Positions 1 through 6,454 of a stretch of DNA of 7,859 nt are shown here, in pieces. The notes beneath the pieces are model-generated. The model worked only from the letters and a program-made list of their open reading frames with translations. It had not been told where the DNA came from and did no database searches. A program made the translations under genes and the position numbers. The stretch comes from Candidatus Latescibacterota bacterium (GTDB taxonomy: Bacteria > JAAXHH01 > JACQVL01). The stretch's first letter is position 1; each line of letters begins with the position of its first letter. Location of the stretch: NCBI GenBank assembly GCA_016209865.1, contig JACQVL010000161.1:1-7859 (forward strand), in the 5' to 3' direction.

Positions 1-81
1 GAAGGGGGCTGGGGGCGTAGGGGTGAGGTTCAAGACTCGGCAATCCAATTCTTTTTCTGAACGTCTATAGAACGTCATCTT
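1..81. other. Upstream region of gatB, no gene assigned
   Basis: I see no complete gene here. A + strand reading ending at TAG (18-20) could be the tail of a gene entering from the left, but only five codons are visible, so it cannot be supported. The ten bases at 17-26 resemble the head of the hairpin repeats found later in the window (nine of ten match), but no inverted repeat follows. The heptamer GAACGTC occurs twice, at 59-65 and 70-76, with an 11-base period, just before the gatB start. No Shine-Dalgarno sequence is visible before gatB. Confidence 0.5.
66..71 (+). promoter_or_regulatory. Possible -10 element of a leaderless gatB promoter
   Basis: TATAGA matches four of six bases of the sigma-70 -10 consensus and ends ten bases before the gatB ATG at 82. 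A transcript starting 7-11 bases downstream would begin at or next to the start codon, which fits the lack of a Shine-Dalgarno sequence. There is no convincing -35 hexamer at the usual spacing, so this is a weak call. Confidence 0.2.
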
Positions 82-1545
82 ATGACAACTCCACCTTACG
101 AACCGGTCATCGGGCTTGAGATTCATGCTCAACTGAGGACGAAGAGCAAGCTGTTTTGCGCGTGCAGCACCGAAGCCGCCTCCGTGAGGGACGTGCCCCC
201 GAACACGCACATCTGTCCGATTTGCACCGGGCATCCCGGCGTCCTGCCGCGGCCGCTCAACCGTCGGGCGGTCGTCCTGGCCGTGCGACTGGCGAACGCC
301 TGTCATTGCACCGTGCATCCGGTCAGCGACTTCGACCGCAAGAACTACTTCTACGCCGACCTGCCCAAGGGGTATCAGATCACCCAGAATCACCGGCCGC
401 TTGCCACAGACGGGTGGGTGGAGATCGAGGTTAATGGGACGAGCAAGCGGGTTCGTCTGCACCGGGTTCACTTAGAGGAAGACCCGGGCAAGAGCAAGCG
501 AGAAGGCGGCGTCTGGCTGGTGGACATGAACCGCTGCGGGGTGCCGCTCGTCGAGGTCGTCACCGCGCCCGACCTGTCGTCGGCGGCTGAAGCCGCCGCG
601 TTCACGCGCGAGCTCCGCCGGATCGGACGGTACCTGGATGTATGCGACGGCAACATGGAGATGGGCAACCTGCGCTGCGACGCGAACGTGTCGATCCGCC
701 CGGCGGGCACGGATCAGTTCGGGACGAAGACGGAGATTAAGAACCTGAACTCGTTCCGGTTTCTTGAAGAGGCGATCGCGTGGGAGATCGAACGGCAGCA
801 GGACGAACTTCGCGCGGGGCGTGCCGTCGAGCAGATCACGATCCTCTGGGATGAGCATGCGGGCGTCGGCCGGCTGATGCGGGAGAAGGAATCCGCCGCC
901 GATTACCGGTACTTCCGCGAGCCGAACCTGATCAACGTCCACGTGGACGCCCAGGTTGAAGCGGACGCGTTGGCGCACCTGCCGGAGCTGCCCCTGGCCC
1001 GGCAGCGGCGGTACGTCGAGGAATACGACTTGAGCCAGAGTGACGCTGCGCAGCTCGCCGAAGAGCGCCCGCTCGCGGACTATTTCGAGACAACGGTCGC
1101 CGCGTTTCGCGGTTCCCCCAAGCGGGTCGCCCACTGGGTGCGCAATCAGGTGATGAACATCCTGAACGATGAGGACAACGAGTTCAATGACGTCAACACC
1201 TTGCCGATGACGCCGGCCTACCTGGCCGAGTTGTTGAACCTCGTCGAGTCGAAAACCCTCAGTGAGACATTAGCTCCGCAGGTGTTTCAGAAGGTCCTGG
1301 AGACAGGACTCTCCCCGCAAGCCGCCGTGCAACGCGAGGGGTTGGCGCTGACGGGCGAGGATGAGACGCTGCAGATCGTCGAGCGGGTGCTCCGGTCGGA
1401 CCCGGACAGCGTGCAACAATGCCGGAGCGGCAACGAAAAAGCGCTGAACCGTCTCATCGGGCAGGCGATGCGGCTATCGAAGGGGCGGGCGGACGCGAAG
1501 CGGGTGCGGCAGTTGTTGCAGGAACAGGTGAACGTACAACCATAG
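82..1545 (+). CDS. gatB: Asp-tRNA(Asn)/Glu-tRNA(Gln) amidotransferase subunit B
   Basis: GatB is the tRNA-binding and kinase subunit of the cytoplasmic GatCAB complex. The complex phosphorylates the side chain of misacylated Glu-tRNA(Gln) or Asp-tRNA(Asn) and amidates it with ammonia made by GatA. The 487 residues are close to the usual length of about 475-490. The N-terminus has the family signature VIGLEIHAQL (9-18), followed by DMNRCGVPLVEVVTAPD (about 147-163) and ADYRYFREPNL (about 276-286). From about residue 330 the protein is helical and matches the C-terminal GatB/YqeY domain. Cys26, Cys28, Cys45 and Cys48 form a CxC...CxxC set that could bind zinc. The ATG at 82 places the conserved VIGLE motif at the expected distance from the N-terminus, although no Shine-Dalgarno sequence precedes it. 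gatA and gatC are not next to it on the right. The MFS-HEAT gene begins 26 bases downstream and is probably cotranscribed. Confidence 0.97.
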   Translation: MTTPPYEPVIGLEIHAQLRTKSKLFCACSTEAASVRDVPPNTHICPICTGHPGVLPRPLNRRAVVLAVRLANACHCTVHPVSDFDRKNYFYADLPKGYQITQNHRPLATDGWVEIEVNGTSKRVRLHRVHLEEDPGKSKREGGVWLVDMNRCGVPLVEVVTAPDLSSAAEAAAFTRELRRIGRYLDVCDGNMEMGNLRCDANVSIRPAGTDQFGTKTEIKNLNSFRFLEEAIAWEIERQQDELRAGRAVEQITILWDEHAGVGRLMREKESAADYRYFREPNLINVHVDAQVEADALAHLPELPLARQRRYVEEYDLSQSDAAQLAEERPLADYFETTVAAFRGSPKRVAHWVRNQVMNILNDEDNEFNDVNTLPMTPAYLAELLNLVESKTLSETLAPQVFQKVLETGLSPQAAVQREGLALTGEDETLQIVERVLRSDPDSVQQCRSGNEKALNRLIGQAMRLSKGRADAKRVRQLLQEQVNVQP

Positions 1546-1559
1546 AGTGTGCATGAAAT

Positions 1560-1563
1560 GGAG
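1560..1563 (+). promoter_or_regulatory. Ribosome binding site for the MFS-HEAT gene
   Basis: GGAG lies eight bases before the TTG at 1572. The reading frame is closed by a TGA at 1554-1556, and no ATG or GTG lies in frame between that stop and the TTG. This spacing supports a TTG start. Confidence 0.6.
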
Positions 1564-1571
1564 CCCGATCC

Positions 1572-3845
1572 TTGCTCTCGCGTGGTGACATCAACCGGGC
1601 GTTACGCGCGTTCACCCTGGCCAGCGGCCTGTGGGGCGCGTGGGGTCAGATGGTCGGCATCGGGACGGCCGTGTTCACCGGGTATGCGTTGTCGACCGGC
1701 GCGGATGCCTCCGACATCGCGTTCTTTACCTCAGTCGCCTACCTCTTAGCGCCCATCCAGCTCATCTCGTCCGTCTTCAGTCATCGCATCACGAACAAAA
1801 AACGCTTCGTGGTCGGCGGCGGGTTCTTCGAGGCGCTGTTTCGGGGATCGCTGGTGGTCATCCCCCTGGTCTTCGCTCGCTCGCACTGGTCCGCGATGTT
1901 CCTGCTGTTGCTGGCGCTGGGCCTCATCTGCGGCACGATGTACTCCCCGTTCTACAGCTCCTGGTTAGCTACCACCATCCCGGCCAACGTCCGCGCCCGG
2001 TTTACCAGCCGGCAGACGATCGTGAGCAGTCTGGCGGGGATGCTCGCCGGGATCGTGGCGGGCGGGTTCGTCGACCGGTTCGCTGAAGTGGAGAAACACA
2101 CCCGGTTTGCCCTGGTGTTTCTGGGAGCGACGTTCCTCGGATGGGCGGGATACGCGGCGGTCAGCCGGGCGCCGTTCCCCCGGCAGACCGAGCCGCCCGG
2201 TCGCAACAACCTCCGGGGACTGCTGCAACCGTTCACAGACCGCAATTTTCGGCATGCCCTCCTGTTCTACGCGTCGTGGAACTTTGCGATCGGCCTGTCC
2301 GGCCCCCTCTTCAGCGTGTTCATGTTAGAGCGATTGCAGCTCAGCTACACGGCGATCTCTCTGCTCAACGCGCTGTCGATGGTCACCACCGTTATCGGGT
2401 ATCAGGTCTGGGGCGGGCTGATCGACCGGTTTGGGAGCAAGCCGGTGCTCCAGATTCTGCTCATTCCGAGCGCCCTCTACCCGATCCTCTGGGCGCTGGC
2501 CAGTCCCGGCGCGTACGTCCTGGTGTCCGTGGCGATGGCGCTCACCGGGTTCATCATCTCCGGGATCACGATCGGGATCACCCCGTTGCTCTACGGTCTG
2601 CTTCCCCAGGATGACCAGAACCAGAAAGTGACCTACCTCGCCTCCTGGTCGACCTCCGTCAACCTGATCTACGCGCTCGGCCCGCTCCTGGGCAGTCTGC
2701 TGGTGCGGTCATTCAAGGGGGTGGAGATCGGGGTGATGGGGTTCTCCATCGGGAATCTCCAGATTCTCTTCCTGCTCAGCGCCGCCGCGCGGGTGATCCC
2801 GACCATCCTGCTCCGGTCCGTGGTCGAGACCCGTGCCATCTCCTCGTGGCGTCTGCTGTCTCAGATCTTCCAGGGGAACCTCTTGAGTTATGCCTACCAT
2901 AACGTGATCTACAGTCTGGCCACCGAAGAGGGCCGTCGGGCGAGAGCGATGTTCGCGCTGGGGAAATCCGGCAACCCGCTGGCGCTCGAACAACTCGTCC
3001 ATGCCCTGGCGGATGCCAGTCCCAAAGTCCGCAGTCAGGCGGCCCGCGCGTTGGGGGAGACGGGGGCCGAGGAGGCGGCCGATGTGTTGATCAAGGAACT
3101 GCTCAACGGGGCGTCGGACATCCGGAGTGAAGCGGCCGAGGCGCTCGGACGGCTGAAACATCCCCGCGCGATCGACCCGCTGATCGAGGCGTTAGACGAT
3201 GAAGACCCCCGGGTCCGGATCAGCGCGATCCGCGGGCTGGCGGAGATCGGGGGAGAAGACGTGCAGGAACTGTTGTTCTGGTATTTTTCCAGCAGCTTTG
3301 AGCCGCGCACTTTCCCGACGTTAGTGGAGGCGCTGGCCAACATGGAAGACCAGCGGGTCGTCAAGCAGGCTCTGCAGCACCTCGACCGATTCTCGTCCCC
3401 GGCCATCCGCCTGCAACTGCTCAACAGCGTCTGCCGGGCGTTGGGCGCGGAAGGACAGTTCTACCGGCTGCTCTCTCAGGAAGACGACAAACGGTACGAT
3501 GAGCTGGGGCGATTGTTGAAGCGGACGGCCTCGACGTTGACGACGACCTCGGCCCTGGACGGCACGACGCGCCAGGACCTCAATCGCCTGTTTCGAGACC
3601 TCATCCGCCACTACGAACAGAACAATATCGTGGGGATGATGGAGCAGGGGAGCGCGATCATCAACCTCATCCGGGATGGCCTGGTCGTCAAGGATCAGGG
3701 CGCGTACGAGACCCTGTCGATCTACCTGGTCATCCTGGCGATGAATACCTTCATGACCAGTGACGCCTGCCGGGACCTGCCCGTGGCCCAGGAAATCTTC
3801 CTGACGGTGTGTCTGAGCCGGATCGCGGAGTTGCTGCGGGCGTAG
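1572..3845 (+). CDS. MFS transporter fused to C-terminal HEAT repeats
   Basis: This 757-residue protein joins a full membrane transporter to a soluble helical tail. Residues about 12-415 hold some 12 hydrophobic segments in two sets of six, separated by a polar loop (about 200-225). The motif GGLIDRFGSK (281-290), after the eighth segment, matches MFS motif A (GxxxDRxGxK). The matching loop in the first half (SHRITNKKR, 70-78) is degenerate. Residues about 468-560 contain three HEAT repeats of about 31 residues, each ending in an AxxALGxxG-like helix (e.g. ARALGETG, AEALGRLKH, IRGLAEIG). Residues 560-757 are also mostly helical, first HEAT-like and then unrecognised, with no clear further membrane segment. 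Ordinary MFS proteins are 400-450 residues, so the tail adds about 300. HEAT repeats bind proteins, so the tail may regulate or dock the transporter at the cytoplasmic face; this is inferred. The substrate is unknown. The start is TTG, because an in-frame stop lies just upstream and GGAG sits eight bases before it. Confidence 0.88.
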   Translation: MLSRGDINRALRAFTLASGLWGAWGQMVGIGTAVFTGYALSTGADASDIAFFTSVAYLLAPIQLISSVFSHRITNKKRFVVGGGFFEALFRGSLVVIPLVFARSHWSAMFLLLLALGLICGTMYSPFYSSWLATTIPANVRARFTSRQTIVSSLAGMLAGIVAGGFVDRFAEVEKHTRFALVFLGATFLGWAGYAAVSRAPFPRQTEPPGRNNLRGLLQPFTDRNFRHALLFYASWNFAIGLSGPLFSVFMLERLQLSYTAISLLNALSMVTTVIGYQVWGGLIDRFGSKPVLQILLIPSALYPILWALASPGAYVLVSVAMALTGFIISGITIGITPLLYGLLPQDDQNQKVTYLASWSTSVNLIYALGPLLGSLLVRSFKGVEIGVMGFSIGNLQILFLLSAAARVIPTILLRSVVETRAISSWRLLSQIFQGNLLSYAYHNVIYSLATEEGRRARAMFALGKSGNPLALEQLVHALADASPKVRSQAARALGETGAEEAADVLIKELLNGASDIRSEAAEALGRLKHPRAIDPLIEALDDEDPRVRISAIRGLAEIGGEDVQELLFWYFSSSFEPRTFPTLVEALANMEDQRVVKQALQHLDRFSSPAIRLQLLNSVCRALGAEGQFYRLLSQEDDKRYDELGRLLKRTASTLTTTSALDGTTRQDLNRLFRDLIRHYEQNNIVGMMEQGSAIINLIRDGLVVKDQGAYETLSIYLVILAMNTFMTSDACRDLPVAQEIFLTVCLSRIAELLRA

Positions 3846-3877
3846 CCCAGGGCAACTCGCCGGGAGTCGCCCCTACG
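3841..3877 (-). repeat. Hairpin repeat copy 1, between the converging gene ends
   Basis: The arms at 3850-3858 (GGGCAACTC) and 3864-3872 (GAGTCGCCC) pair over eight of nine positions around a five-base loop. In the - strand transcript the odd position becomes a G-U pair, so the stem is complete in that orientation. Outside it, CGTAG (3841-3845) and CTACG (3873-3877) are also inverted, with four unpaired bases (CCCA) on the left. The left CGTAG contains the TAG stop of the MFS-HEAT gene, and the right arm contains the TAG stop of the PhyH gene on the - strand. There is no T-run on either side. The hairpin may protect mRNA ends or help termination from both sides. It shares the head G-TAG-GGGCGA with copy 2. 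Confidence 0.75.
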
Positions 3878-4601
3878 GCCCGTCGATCAGACGTCGTAGC
3901 GCGGGCAGGTCTCGCTTGTAGTCGGCCAGGCCGGGACTGTCGCTCTCGTTATCCTCAGGGTGCGGCTTAGGATTGTGCCAACCCTGGTAATGCCCGCCCC
4001 AGAGATGGCGGAGGCCCGGCCGGGTGCCGCGCTTGGCGGAGTGCCACAGGGCGGTGTCGAAGATGACCACTGAGCCGGGCGGGGCAGAGACCGCGACCTG
4101 GCCTGGCCAGTCGGTCCCCCTGTCGTCGAGTCGGGGGTTCGTGGAGTCGTTCAGGCCGCGCGGCAACACGATCAACGGGCCGATCTCAGGGGATAAGCCA
4201 TCAGTATACACGTTACCAAGAACCCGTTCAGGGTTCTCCCGGTTCAACCCGCCTGGCGGGACCTCCCAGTGATAGTGATGATGCCAGCCGGAGATGTAGG
4301 GCTTCGTCTGTTCATTCGAGACCGCCCCGCCGCTGTGAGCTAAGCGGACGTCATCCTGCAGCACGGCGGCGAGCGCCTCGATCACCTCGGCTTTGCCGAA
4401 GAACGGCCCCATCTCAGGGCACAGCCGCAGTAACGGATGGAACACGAGACGAGGCGCGTCGGCTGAAGGCCCGCCCCGCTGCGCGCACAGCCGGTCGATG
4501 AGGATGCGAATCTCCTGGCACTCGTCTTCGTCGTAGACCGCTTCGAGCACGCAATACCCGAGGTCACGAACCTCACGGGCCTTGGATGTCATGTCGATCA
4601 T
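3873..4601 (-). CDS. Phytanoyl-CoA dioxygenase (PhyH) family protein
   Basis: This 242-residue protein belongs to the Fe(II)/2-oxoglutarate-dependent oxygenases of the PhyH group, which hydroxylate small molecules in the cytoplasm; the substrate is unknown. Family features are the N-terminal region LGYCVLEAVYDEDEC (14-28), GWHHHYHWE (105-113), the central strand GPLIVLPRGLN (141-151), the turn PPGSVVIFDTALWHSA (174-189) and a downstream arginine at Arg198. His187 is the likely distal iron ligand, and Arg198 would bind 2-oxoglutarate. The usual proximal HxD is not seen: the site reads His107-His108-His109, with His111-Trp-Glu113 as a possible HxE. The ATG at 4601 is chosen because AAGGA lies eight bases before it. 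An in-frame ATG at 4673 would give 24 more residues, but these would be encoded by a hairpin repeat and would overlap the gene before. It is the last gene of the - strand operon. Confidence 0.85.
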   Translation of the reverse strand: MIDMTSKAREVRDLGYCVLEAVYDEDECQEIRILIDRLCAQRGGPSADAPRLVFHPLLRLCPEMGPFFGKAEVIEALAAVLQDDVRLAHSGGAVSNEQTKPYISGWHHHYHWEVPPGGLNRENPERVLGNVYTDGLSPEIGPLIVLPRGLNDSTNPRLDDRGTDWPGQVAVSAPPGSVVIFDTALWHSAKRGTRPGLRHLWGGHYQGWHNPKPHPEDNESDSPGLADYKRDLPALRRLIDGP

Positions 4602-4609
4602 GGGGGAGA

Positions 4610-4614
4610 TCCTT
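4610..4614 (-). promoter_or_regulatory. Ribosome binding site deciding the PhyH start
   Basis: AAGGA on the - strand ends eight bases before the ATG at 4601. It favours this start over the longer in-frame ATG at 4673, which lies inside the end of the preceding gene. Confidence 0.65.
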
Positions 4615-4628
4615 CTCAGATGACGGTT

Positions 4629-4661
4629 AAAAGGGCGAAGCAGTGCTTCGCCCCTACTTTT
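4629..4661 (-). repeat. Hairpin repeat copy 2, between CBM9-like and PhyH genes
   Basis: The arms GGGCGAAGC (4633-4641) and GCTTCGCCC (4645-4653) form a perfect nine-base stem with a three-base loop. AAAA (4629-4632) and TTTT (4658-4661) are also inverted outside it, with four unpaired bases (CTAC) on one side. On the - strand the element starts with G-TAG-GGGCGA, and that TAG is the stop codon of the CBM9-like gene. The - strand stem is followed directly by TTTT, so it resembles a weak intrinsic terminator and could reduce transcription into the PhyH gene 28 bases further on. It could also simply be an inserted repeat. The same head is seen in copy 1. Confidence 0.8.
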
Positions 4662-5463
4662 CCACAAATTCATCCGTCCCGGTGCCCACGATCTTCTCCG
4701 AAAACTGGACGTAGCCGTACATCTCGGGGACGTGCATACTCCCGATTCCCTGGCACGTCCACGTCCAGTCTAAGCAGAGCGTTCGTTCCCGGTCCCGGTG
4801 GAGACGGGACATATTCACCCGCCACTGGTCGCCGTGCTTCGGCGGGCAGCTCACCCCGATGCACTGCGGGGCCATGCTCTCCCAGTCGAACGCGATCTCG
4901 ACCGTCCATCCTTTGTCCACGATCCACGGCGCGTTCAACGTGCCGTCTACGTGGACCGCGGTCTTCATCCCCTCCCAGTTCCAGTCGTCGCGGGGGTTGC
5001 CCCGCCGGTGGTGCGGGTAGTCGAGCAGGAGGTCCCAGACACAGTTGAGGGCGTTGATCTCGAGTTCCATGTAGTTCATCGCATCCCCGTCCGGGTCGAC
5101 GAACACCTCGAAATCCGTGTCCGACCCGCAGATCTGGGAGTCCCGCTTCGTCAAGGTGCCCCAGACGTCGGGGTCTTCCAGGTCCGCGCCGACGTAGAAG
5201 TACTGGTCGTCCCAGAGCATCTTCGCCCGCGTGGCGAAATGCGGAATTTTCTTCAGATCCTCGAGATGGCCGAACGAGTCGGTCCACGGCGCTTTCTTCC
5301 ACGATGGCTCGTCTAAGCGGCCGTCGACCACGATCGGGCCGCTTGCGCGGTAGCAGATGTACTGTTTCGGCTTGATCGTCTCCAGGGCTTTGAAGATCTT
5401 CTCCACGCGTTCCGGTTCTTCCAGCATGATCTGTCTGATCTGTTCATCGGGGAGTGTTCGCAC
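4654..5463 (-). CDS. CBM9-like carbohydrate-binding protein
   Basis: This 269-residue protein matches the CBM9-like (DOMON-related) beta-sandwich group, which binds sugars or sugar ends. The fold begins after residue 40 with VDGRLDEPSW (46-55), then WDDQYFYVGADLEDPDVW (84-101), DTDFEVFVDPDGDAMNY (115-131) with the family's DPDGD...NYxExEIN pattern, GWTVEIAFDW (185-194), QWRVNMSR (213-220) and a closing MHVPEMYGYVQF (243-254). The first 36 or so residues are a charged, probably helical extension. There is no signal peptide and no catalytic domain, so it probably stays in the cytoplasm, unlike many CBM9 modules that sit on secreted enzymes. The GTG start is preceded by GGAGG at a spacing of eight bases. 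The stop codon lies in hairpin repeat copy 2. What it binds is unknown; its neighbours suggest a sugar or glycoside. Confidence 0.8.
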   Translation of the reverse strand: MRTLPDEQIRQIMLEEPERVEKIFKALETIKPKQYICYRASGPIVVDGRLDEPSWKKAPWTDSFGHLEDLKKIPHFATRAKMLWDDQYFYVGADLEDPDVWGTLTKRDSQICGSDTDFEVFVDPDGDAMNYMELEINALNCVWDLLLDYPHHRRGNPRDDWNWEGMKTAVHVDGTLNAPWIVDKGWTVEIAFDWESMAPQCIGVSCPPKHGDQWRVNMSRLHRDRERTLCLDWTWTCQGIGSMHVPEMYGYVQFSEKIVGTGTDEFVEK

Positions 5464-5471
5464 GCGCCTTC

Positions 5472-5476
5472 CCTCC
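5472..5476 (-). promoter_or_regulatory. Ribosome binding site for the CBM9-like gene
   Basis: GGAGG on the - strand lies eight bases before the GTG at 5463 and supports that codon over the in-frame ATG twelve codons later. Confidence 0.6.
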
Positions 5477-5496
5477 TGTTCTGGGTATGGACGATT

Positions 5497-6399
5497 TTAT
5501 CCTTCTGAAAGGACCATTCGAATCGGCTGTGTCCATGCCGCCAGGCCGCCTTCGCCGTAACACTCGATCCGGACGTACTTCAGGCGTTCCAGCAGGTCGG
5601 GCACGTCCGGGACGGTCCAGGATGCGGTGCGGTCTTTCACCGTCGATCGGATGACCCCGCCCCAGCCGGTGATAAACCGGATGCGCTGGGCATCTTCGGT
5701 GTGGATCGTCACCGTGCGCTCGTTCACGATGACCTCGTTGATGGTCACGCCGGTCGAGGCATAGAACCGTCCCCGCCGGATGCCGTCGAGGATGGCGTCT
5801 GCCGTCCGTGTCTCGGCCTGGACGACGATCCAGGCGACGGCGATATCCTCCGGTCGGTGGAGGTCGTCCGTCCCGAACCCCCAGAGCCATTTCTCCTTCG
5901 AGAGCAGCCGATCCCACCGGTCAGAGGCCAGGGCCGCCCCTGAGTACCGCTCGACCAGGCCATTATACACCTCAACCCCGACGGCGCCTTCGAGTGATTC
6001 CATCAATTCCTGCGGGAAATGGTTGAAATGCCGCTCGAAGTTCGGGTGGTTGAGGATGGCGAGTCCACCGGACGCGTTGATCGCGTCGATGACTCGCTGC
6101 CGGTCGGCGTCCGGCTCGATCACCGCCTTCGCCCCGATGTGGAGAATATGAGGGCCACGGGCGGACACTTCGACTCCTGGGATCAGGACGATCGAGGTCT
6201 GTCCCTGGTACGCATCGGGCGAGACGAGCAGGTCGTGGTCGGTGATGGCGAGGAAGTCATAGCCCTGGCCTTCGTAGGCCGCGATGACGGCTTCCGGCTC
6301 GCTCGTGCCGTCGCTCCGCGTCGTATGAGCATGGAGATTCCCTTTTAGCCAGAGATCATTCCCGCTCCGGTACGGGTTCTGTAGCACGATCGGGACCAT
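5497..6399 (-). CDS. PHP-domain metallohydrolase, CehA/McbA type
   Basis: This 300-residue protein has a full set of PHP metal-site motifs. They are NLHAHTTRSDG (21-31, with His23, His25 and Asp30), ITDHD (52-56), GVEVS (75-79), HILHIGA (84-90), NHPN (117-120) and GTDDLH (176-181, with the final DxH). GRFYASTGV (210-218) is typical of the CehA/McbA group, named for hydrolases of the carbamate insecticide carbaryl. Residues about 219-300 look like a small beta-rich C-terminal module. The metal centre is expected to hydrolyse a phosphoester, ester or carbamate; the true substrate here is unknown. No signal peptide is seen. The ATG at 6399 has AGGAGG nine bases before it. The gene lies 55 bases after the hydrolase and 33 bases before the CBM9-like gene, so an operon is likely. 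Confidence 0.9.
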   Translation of the reverse strand: MVPIVLQNPYRSGNDLWLKGNLHAHTTRSDGTSEPEAVIAAYEGQGYDFLAITDHDLLVSPDAYQGQTSIVLIPGVEVSARGPHILHIGAKAVIEPDADRQRVIDAINASGGLAILNHPNFERHFNHFPQELMESLEGAVGVEVYNGLVERYSGAALASDRWDRLLSKEKWLWGFGTDDLHRPEDIAVAWIVVQAETRTADAILDGIRRGRFYASTGVTINEVIVNERTVTIHTEDAQRIRFITGWGGVIRSTVKDRTASWTVPDVPDLLERLKYVRIECYGEGGLAAWTQPIRMVLSEG

Positions 6400-6408
6400 G
6401 CGTTCTCT

Positions 6409-6414
6409 CCTCCT
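6409..6414 (-). promoter_or_regulatory. Ribosome binding site for the PHP gene
   Basis: AGGAGG on the - strand lies nine bases before the ATG at 6399. It is the strongest Shine-Dalgarno match in the window. Confidence 0.7.
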
Positions 6415-6454
6415 GCGGTCTCACGTTCAATTTCCTGTCTGCGATGGAGCCGTG

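Noticed and set aside
17-26. GTAGGGGTGA as a third copy of the hairpin repeat
   Set aside because: The ten bases resemble the repeat head, but no inverted arm follows and the left side is outside the window.
472-1134. 220-codon open frame on the - strand opposite gatB
   Set aside because: It is a shadow caused by GC-rich codon use in gatB, with no family resemblance and an arginine- and leucine-rich composition.
3001-3260. Repetitive DNA over the HEAT region
   Set aside because: The periodicity is in the protein; the DNA copies are too diverged to be a recent tandem duplication.
4602-4673. Longer PhyH start at the ATG at 4673
   Set aside because: The extra 24 residues are encoded by the hairpin repeat, overlap the previous gene and match no family N-terminus; the ATG at 4601 has a well-placed AAGGA.
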